Source: Nocardioidaceae bacterium
Lineage (GTDB): Bacteria > Actinomycetota > Actinomycetes > Propionibacteriales > Nocardioidaceae
Assembly: GCA_030447805.1 (NCBI GenBank)
Contig: JAUJOE010000014.1
Coordinates: 1-38,603 of the forward strand
Direction of reading: 5' to 3'
Length of the DNA stretch: 38,603 nt
Shown: positions 32,877 to 38,603 of the stretch, piece after piece
How positions within the stretch are numbered: the first letter of the stretch is position 1
Layout of the letters: every line of letters starts with the position of its first letter
Notes under the pieces: model-generated
What the model saw: only the letters and a program-made list of their open reading frames with translations
What the model was told of the DNA's origin: nothing
The model's database searches: none
Made by a program: the position numbers and the translations under genes

Positions 32877-34323
32877 GTGACAGCAGACCGCCCGGTGGCA
32901 GTTCTCGTGCTCGCCGCAGGTGGCGGCACCCGCATGAAGTCGGCGACGCCCAAGGTCTTGCACACGATCGGCGGCCGTACGCTGCTCGGGCACGTGCTGC
33001 ACGCCGCTCGCGGCCTTGCGCCCGACCACCTCGTCGTCGTCGTCCGGCACCAGCGCGACCTGGTGGCTCCGCACGTCGGCGAGCTCGACCCCGCGGCCAT
33101 CGTCGCCGACCAGGACGAGATCGCCGGCACCGGTCGGGCCACCCAGTGCGGCCTCCAGGCGCTTCCGGGCGACGTGTCCGGCACAGTCCTGGTGACGTAC
33201 GGCGACGTGCCGCTGCAGACCACGCAGACCCTCGGCTCTCTGATCGCCACCCACCAGAGCGGAGGCCAACGCTGTCACGGTGCTCACCGCCAAGCTTGCC
33301 AACCCGTTCGGCTACGGGCGCGTCCTGCGCGACGCCGCCGGCGCCGTCAGCGCGATCGTGGAAGAAGACGCTACCGCCGAGCAACGGGCGGGCAGGAGGT
33401 CAACTCCGGCATTCTTCGCCTTCGACGCCGACTTCCTGCTACTGCTCTCGGCCGGATTGGCACGGACAACGCCGCGGGCGAGGTCTACCTGACCGACGTC
33501 GTTGCGATCGCCGCCGAGGACGGCCGCCGCGTCGGCGGGTTGCAGGCCACTGACCTCTGGCAGACCGAGGGCGTCAACACCCGCGCCCAACTGGCCAACC
33601 TCGGCCGCGAGCTCAACCGTCGCGAGCTCGAGCGGTGGATGAGCGAAGGTGTTGAGGTCATCGACCCGGCCACCACCTGGGTCGACGTCACCGTCGAGTT
33701 GGCCGCAGACGTCACCTTGAAGCCGGGTGTTCAGCTGCACGGCAGCACCCGTGTCGAGACCTCGGCGGTGATCGGCCCCGACACGACGTTGACCGATGTG
33801 CAGGTTGGCGCCGGCGCGAGCGTCGTACGCACGCATGGCGTTGGCGCGGTGATCGGGGAGCGGTGCAGCGTCGGCCCGTTCGCCTGCCTTCGTGCCGGCA
33901 CTGTGCTGGGCACCGACGGCAAGAGATCGGCACGTTCATCGAGACGAAGAACGCCCGCATCGCCGAAGGGCTAAGGTGCCGCACTTGTCGTACGTCGGTG
34001 ACGCCACGATCGGTACCGGCAGCAATATCCGGCCGGCACGATCTTCGCCAACTACGACGGCGTCGCCAAGCACCCCACGACCGTCGGGCGGCACTGCAAG
34101 ACCGGTTCCAACAACACGTTCGTGGCGCCGGTCGAGATCGGCGACGGCGCGTCCACCGGCGCGGGGACGGTTGTACGCCGTGATGTACCGCCAGGTGCGT
34201 TGGCCGTGAGCACCGGTCCGCAACGGCACATCGACGACTGGGTGCAGCGCAAGCGACCGGGAACACCAGCCGCGCAAGCCGCGGCGGCGGCGTGTCCAGG
34301 CACCGAGGAAGGCCCAGGCGTGA
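32877..34323 (+). CDS. glmU: Bifunctional GlcNAc-1-P uridyltransferase / GlcN-1-P acetyltransferase (frameshifted)
   Basis: Makes UDP-GlcNAc for peptidoglycan; essential. About 480 residues after repair. Start GTG 32877 with GAGGAG upstream. Pyrophosphorylase half: [20 protein letters not shown] (nucleotide loop), [29 protein letters not shown] (metal Asp). After a shift at 33266: [20 protein letters not shown], then [26 protein letters not shown]. Left-handed beta-helix half: [85 protein letters not shown]. Its stop should be TGA 34321-34323 overlapping prs (GTGA), with the tail [10 protein letters not shown]. About eight indels. Confidence 0.9.
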
Positions 34324-35296
34324 CTGGCGTCAAGCGGACCACTGAGAAGAACTTGATGCTCTTCTCGGGCCGAGGCGCACCCCATCTTGCCCAGGAGGTC
34401 GCTGACCTGCTCGACGTCGATCGTGCCGACATCGGCGTACGACTTCGCCAACAGCGAGATCTACATCAGGTTCGAGGAGTCCGTGCGCGGCAGTGACGCC
34501 TTCGTGCTGCAGGCCATACCGCTCCGGTGAACCAGTGGATCATGGAGCACCTGCTCATGGTCGACGCGCTCAAGCGCGCGTCGGCGAAACGCATCACGGT
34601 GGTGCTGCCGTTCTATGGCTATGCCCGCCAGGACAAGAAGCACCGCGGTCGCGAGCCGATCTCGGCTCGGCTGCTTGCCGACATGTTCAAGACGACGGGC
34701 GCTGACCGGCTGATCTGCGTCGACCTGCACACCTCGCAGATCCAGGGGTTCTTCGACGGCCCGGTCGACCACTTGATGGCGCTGCCGATCCTGTCGGAGT
34801 ACGTCGCCGAGCGGCACGGGCACGAAGACCTCACGGTCGTGTCCCCCGATGCCGGGCGGATCAAGGTGGCCGAGCAGTGGTCTTCGCGCCTCGGGGGAGC
34901 GCCGTTGGCGTTCATCCACAAGACGCGGGACATCTCCCGTCCCAACGAGTCGATCGCTAACCGCGTAGTGGGTGAGGTCAAGGGTCGCACCTGTGTGCTG
35001 GTCGACGACATGATCGACACCGGCAGCACGATCGTGAAGGCCGCCGACGCCTTGATGGAGGCTGGGGCGTCCGACGTGGTGATCGCGGCGACACACGCGA
35101 TCCTGTCGGGGCCCGCCATAGACCGGCTCAAGAACTGTCCGCGTGTGAGGTGATTGTGACCAACACGCTTCCGATCTCGGCCGACCGGCAGTTCGACAAG
35201 CTGACCACGTTGTCGATCGCGCCGCTGATCAGTCGGGCCATCCGCGAGGTGTTCGAGGACGGCTCCGTGACCAGCCTGTTCGACGGCAGGGCGTGA
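34320..35296 (+). CDS. prs: Ribose-phosphate pyrophosphokinase (frameshifted)
   Basis: Makes PRPP from ribose-5-phosphate and ATP. About 326 residues. Start GTG 34320 in the glmU stop. [20 protein letters not shown], then [20 protein letters not shown] in another frame (shift near 34425), a second shift near 34517, then [40 protein letters not shown] (ATP flexible loop), [18 protein letters not shown] (PRPP-family signature), [15 protein letters not shown] and [11 protein letters not shown] (ribose-phosphate loop). A third shift near 35138 leads to [20 protein letters not shown] and the end at 35294-35296. Three one-base losses; otherwise complete. Confidence 0.93.
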
Positions 35297-35379
35297 GTCG
35301 CGTCCCGGCGTGACGCCTCTCCCGAGTCGGCGCCCCACCGGCCGCTCTTTGAGGATTTCCGGTCAGCCTCGAGCTTCGT

Positions 35380-35385
35380 TAGGAT
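35380..35385 (+). promoter_or_regulatory. -10 hexamer upstream of rplY
   Basis: TAGGAT in the 120-base gap after prs, 31 bases before GTG 35417. A promoter with a short leader is likely. Confidence 0.35.
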
Positions 35386-35416
35386 CGCCGAGTCGTCAGC
35401 AGCGTCGAGTCGTGCG

Positions 35417-36110
35417 GTGTCCTCAGAGGTCAAGATCACGGCCGAGCCCCGAACCGAGTTCGGTAAGGGCGCGGCTCGTCGTATCCGGCGCCAGGCCAAG
35501 GTGCCCGCCGTTTTGTACGGTCACGGTAACGACCCCGTGCACATCAGCCTGCCCGGGCATGGCTGATGCTGGCTCTCAAGACGGCCAACGCGCTGCTCTC
35601 GGTCCAATTGAATGGCAAGAGCCAGTTGGCGCTGCCGAAGCAGGTGCAGCGCGACCCGATCAAGGGGTTCATCGAGCACGCCGACCTGATCGTCGTGTCC
35701 GCGGCGAGAAGGTGACGGTCGACATTCCGGTGGTCCTGGTCGGCGAGGCCGACCCCGACGCCCTGATCACCCTCGAACACGCAACCGTCGCGATCGAAGC
35801 TGAGAGCCACGCACATCCCCGAGTCTGTCGAGGTCGACATCGAGGTCTCCCGGTCGGCACCCAAATTCTGGCCAAGGACCTCAAGCTGACCGAGGGCTCC
35901 ACGCTGAGCCTCGACGAAGAGGCCCTGGTCGTGAACCTCGTGGCCGCTCCGACCGCCGAAGACATCGAGGCGGAGTTCGCCGAGGCGGAGGCCGACCTGG
36001 GCGTCGAGCACGACGAACCGACCTCGGAGACTGAGAGCGACGAGACGACCGAGGATGACGGCGCCTCCGAGGCGGGCGAAGGAGACTCCGGGACGCCTGG
36101 GCAGGAGTGA
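35417..36110 (+). CDS. rplY: 50S ribosomal protein L25/general stress protein Ctc (frameshifted)
   Basis: Binds 5S rRNA; the long Ctc form is stress-linked. About 230 residues. Start GTG 35417 ([20 protein letters not shown]), then [29 protein letters not shown] shift near 35560 leads to [20 protein letters not shown], then [18 protein letters not shown]; another shift gives [20 protein letters not shown]; a third returns to the frame holding [20 protein letters not shown]. The last ~50 residues are almost only Glu/Asp/Ser/Thr, the acidic tail common in actinobacterial Ctc. Stop overlaps pth (GTGA). Three or four indels. Confidence 0.92.
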
Positions 36111-36742
36111 GCTTCCCGGCTCCGCAACAGGCAGGCGCCCAACGGGGATGCGCAGGAAAGCGCGGTTACGGCGGCTGGATCGTTGTCGGCCTTGGCAATC
36201 CGGGCGCGCCGTACGCCGCGACTCGGCACAATGTCGGTTACCTCGTCGCCGACGAGTTGGCCCGCCGAATGAACGGGTCTGGAAGTCGGCTCGCGTCCCC
36301 CGCGTGTTGGTCGTCGAGGGGCGGCTGGCCGGCATCCCTGGCGTCAGGACAGTCCTGGGTAGAGGTCGCTGCTACATGAACGAGTCAGGGGGCCCGGTGT
36401 CGGGCCTGCTGAAGTTCTAGGTGCGGACCCTGAGCGGTTGATCGTCGTCCATGACGAAATCGACCTCCCCTTCGGTCACCTGCGGGTCAAGCTCGGCGGC
36501 GGCGACAACGGCCACAATGGACTGAAGTCGATCCGACGCTCACTCGGCACCGGCGACTATCACCGGGTCCGTTTCGGAGTCGGTCGACCGCCGGGACGGC
36601 AGGAAGCCCGCCGATTACCTCCTCAGCCCATTCTCTGCTGCTGAACGCTCGGACCTGCCTGTGCATGTGCAGCGGACCGCCGACGCTGTCGAGTCGCTTG
36701 TGGCGAGGGGTTGGACAGGCGCAAAACCAGTTCAACAGTTGA
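36107..36742 (+). CDS. pth: Peptidyl-tRNA hydrolase (frameshifted)
   Basis: Recycles peptidyl-tRNA; essential. Start GTG 36107 in the rplY stop, with an N-terminal extension of ~25 residues before [20 protein letters not shown] (catalytic His of the RHN motif), [13 protein letters not shown]. Across shifts: [34 protein letters not shown] (Asn), then [20 protein letters not shown] (catalytic Asp), [53 protein letters not shown] and a tail ending AQNQFNS at TGA 36740-36742. About 195 residues and at least five frame changes. All key residues are visible. Confidence 0.9.
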
Positions 36743-37117
36743 ACCTCGGGCCACCGCGTGCGGCCCAGAGGCCGCCGGACCCATCTACGCTGCTGACGCC
36801 TCGGTGGAGGGGGTAGGGACACCCCGGTGGGGGAGTGGGCGGCGCGCGAGTCGTAAACCGGGTGGTGCAGTTGGTTGGGCCGCCCCTGGAGGGGCGCGGC
36901 GCTGGGTCGACCAGTGCAATCAGTGCAGTTGTGGTTGACGACTCACGCCGAAGCGTCCGACGGCCCGGGCCCGTATCCAGGTCTCCACAGGTTCCGGCGG
37001 GTCGACGCCATCCACAGCCGCGCCATCCGTCCTGCCGCGGAGGAGACGACATGGTGTTTGTCTCGGGGGTGAATCCGCCCATCAGCCACCGCCACCAACA
37101 ATTAGTTCGGCAGACGA
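36743..37117. other. Intergenic region with repeat modules, no clear gene
   Basis: GC-rich sequence without a recognisable product in any frame. It holds GTAAACC and GTGCAGTTGGTTG (36855-36880) and GCAGTTGTGGTTGACGACT (36923-36941), which resemble the modules at 19370-19410. GGTGGGGGAGTGGGC-type purine stretches lie just upstream (36800-36842). Confidence 0.45.
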
Positions 37118-37543
37118 GTGCCCATCAAGGTAAGCCGCGCGCAGGCTCAGAAGGAGTGCGAGGCGACACGGCGCGCTGATCTCGGCGGACTGGCTGGCGG
37201 CAAGCGGGAGACGGATGCGCGCTTGGACCTCGAGGGTTGCCGAAGCTGCTCACCGATGGCCGAGTTGCTCCCGCCTCGCGGAGCACGCCCAAACGTGTCC
37301 CCCATGGCGATCAGCAGGGCTGCTCAGAGCGCAGGGGATTGGTCGAGCGATACCTGTGCGCTGAAGATCGGCAGGATGTTCCGTGGTGCTGACCGACAAG
37401 GGTGCCGACCTCGTGGCTGGCGTGGCAGCACGGGCGAAGGACTTGGGATTCTTTCTCTGTAGATCCAGGGCGGCTGAGGGGGGACTCGGGTCTATCTGGT
37501 TGGCCAAGCTGTCAGGAACCGGTGTGGCAAAGTTGCGCCGTGA
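37118..37543 (+). pseudogene. MarR-like winged-helix regulator, heavily frameshifted
   Basis: Weak but consistent. The clearest part, joined over frames at 37340-37445, is GLVERYLCAEDRQDV followed by VVLTDKGADLVAGVAARAKD, the wing and dimer helix typical of MarR proteins. Upstream MAISRAAQSAG fits the helix-turn-helix position. The C-terminal pieces FFL, WLAKLSGTGVAK resemble the last MarR helix. The proposed stop TGA 37541-37543 overlaps the cysQ start as GTGA, the same pattern as other pairs here. The N-terminal ~70 residues are not readable, and the start at 37118 is a guess. Confidence 0.5.
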
Positions 37544-38353
37544 TCGACGCCGACTCGGCTGGCCTGCCGACTGCACCCGCGGACGTGGCTGTCGACGACC
37601 ACCGATTGCCCGGCCTGGGCTGCCACCCTCACCGGTGAGCGCCTGCAGATCCTGCGCGAGAAGGGAAGCGACGGCACCCCGCTGGAGGCAAGGCGCTCAA
37701 AGACGCTGGCGACGCTCTCGGTCAGGCCATCTTGATGCAGTTGCTCGCGACGTACCGACCAGACGACGCGATCCTCAGCGAAGAAGGCAAGGACGACAAG
37801 GTCCGGCTTACCAGCGACCGGGTCTGGATCATCGACCCGCTCGGCGATGCCCAGGAGTACTCCGAGCCGCCGCGCGACGACTGGGCGATTCATCGCCCTC
37901 TGGGAGAACGGCGACCTCGTTGCTGGAGCGGTTGCCCAACCGGGGTTGTCGACGACCTTCAGTACCGCCGACCCGCCAGCCGTGCCGTCGCGCACCAGCG
38001 ACCAGCGCGGATCGCGGTCAGCCGGACCCGGCCGCCCGCGTTCGTCGAGGAACTCGCGGCAGAGGTCGATGCCGAGCTGGGTGCCGATGAACTCGGCCAG
38101 CGCCAAGGTCATCTCCGTCGCCCGAGACGTCACCGACGCGTACGTCCACGCGGGTGGACAGTACGAGTGGGACTCCGCCGCGCCGGTTGTGGTCGCGCGC
38201 GGGCCGCCGGGCTGCACACCAGCCGTGCGGACGGCGCGCCGCTGGCGTACACCAAGACAACGTGTTGCTCCCCGACCTGCTGGTCTGCCGACCGGAACTC
38301 GCCGACGCCATCCCTCGTTCGTCCGCAGCCACTGGGCCAAGAAGGGCCGGTAA
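37540..38353 (+). CDS. cysQ: 3'(2'),5'-bisphosphate nucleotidase CysQ / inositol-phosphatase family (frameshifted)
   Basis: Removes phosphate from PAP/PAPS in sulfur assimilation. The protein has about 270 residues. Pieces across frames: LTGERLQILREKGSD, GQAILMQLLATYRPDDAILS (metal Glu in SEE), VRLTSDRVWIIDPLGDAQEY, SEPPRDDWAIH, ENGDLVAGAVAQPGLST, VISVARDVTDAYVHAGGQYE, WDSAAPVVVARAAGLHTSRA (second metal Asp in WDSAAP) and PSFVRSHWAKKGR at the end. The usual DPLDGT metal motif reads DPLGDAQ, so either several bases are wrong or the site is lost. WDSAAP and the SEE motif support CysQ over a plain inositol phosphatase. Several indels. Confidence 0.83.
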
Positions 38354-38494
38354 GGCCGACAGCGCACGAGAGCTCCACGACCGGATCGGGCGCTCGACTT
38401 GGATCGCGGCGGCTTGTCGTGGTCCACACCCCATCCGATGCTGGATCGGGGGTCGTCGTGGTGTGCCCGCCCGCCTGCCGAAGAAGGATGCGCT
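38354..38494. other. Gap between cysQ and mfd
   Basis: No gene or clear terminator recognised. AAGAAGGA at 38480-38487 is the likely ribosome site of mfd. Confidence 0.4.
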
Positions 38495-38603
38495 GTGTCA
38501 CTGTCCGCACTGACGCCGATCATCGCTGCTGAGCCGACGCTCGCGCGCGCGGTCGAGCAGGCGCGCGAGCCGATCGCGTCGACCCTTGACCTGACCGCGC
38601 CGG
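38495..38603 (+). CDS. mfd: Transcription-repair coupling factor Mfd, N-terminal start (cut by window end)
   Basis: The frame from GTG 38495 reads VSLSALTPIIAAEPTLARAV, EQAREPIASTLDLTAP and runs off the window. The opening SLSALTP, then a helix and DLTAP, matches the start of actinobacterial Mfd, a translocase that removes stalled RNA polymerase and recruits UvrA. AAGAAGGA lies seven bases upstream. The gene follows pth in this conserved neighbourhood (mfd is Rv1020). Only 36 codons are visible, so the call rests on these and on context. Confidence 0.75.
   Translation, partial: MSLSALTPIIAAEPTLARAVEQAREPIASTLDLTAP

Overview
The window is 38.6 kb of high-GC DNA from an actinobacterium, most likely a Nocardioides-like member of the Propionibacteriales (order-level placement is inference). 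The basis is strong G/C bias at third codon positions, frequent GTG/TTG starts, tight start/stop overlaps, and a gene order that recalls the Mycobacterium tuberculosis Rv0985c-Rv1020 neighbourhood: mscL, fmdB, a folate cyclo-ligase, a UDP-glucose pyrophosphorylase, moeA, rimJ, the GlpR gene, a protein mannosyltransferase, rsmI, metG, tatD, rpfB-rsmA-ispE, glmU-prs-rplY-pth and mfd.

Layout. 1-2.0 kb: two overlapping M16 peptidase-family genes (the first cut by the window edge; the second lacks the zinc motif). 2.2-5.5 kb: phosphoglucomutase (-), an NAD-dependent epimerase and a tiny conserved-looking gene (+), MscL (-). 5.6-9.4 kb: an anchored SAF-domain protein (-), an FmdB/Ruc zinc-ribbon protein (-) behind a CIRCE-like operator, and a penicillin-acylase-family hydrolase (+). 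9.5-13.9 kb: a two-sided pterin/folate block. To the left run DUF2231, folE and 5-formyl-THF cyclo-ligase; to the right run a cysteine-rich HTH regulator, a RibD-C-type reductase and a FolP2-like dihydropteroate synthase. 14-19.2 kb: a eukaryotic-type UGPase, then moeA/glp, moaC, mogA, rimJ and glpR/sepX, which combine molybdopterin synthesis with a gephyrin-like cell-division pair. 19.5-22 kb: tRNA-Ala(CGC), a MazEF module and a protein O-mannosyltransferase (-). 22-28.7 kb: rsmI, metG, tatD, rpfB, rsmA, ispE. 28.7-32.7 kb: MarR/methyltransferase divergent pair, adenosine-deaminase-family gene, and a desaturase-TetR operon with a palindromic operator. 32.8-38.6 kb: tRNA-Gln(TTG), glmU, prs, rplY (ctc), pth, a MarR-like regulator, cysQ and the first codons of mfd.

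Two global properties matter. First, at least twelve genes have a TANNNT or CANNAT hexamer 6-8 nt upstream of the start codon, which predicts leaderless transcription and helps choose starts. Second, many genes carry frameshifts, isolated before about 22.3 kb and dense in 22.3-26.6 and 29.3-38.4 kb. The 26.8-28.7 kb stretch (rsmA, ispE) is clean. Because essential genes such as metG, glmU, prs and pth are hit, most of these are probably sequencing or assembly errors and not gene decay. I reconstructed products across frames and marked each case. tatD and rpfB also seem to miss internal segments.
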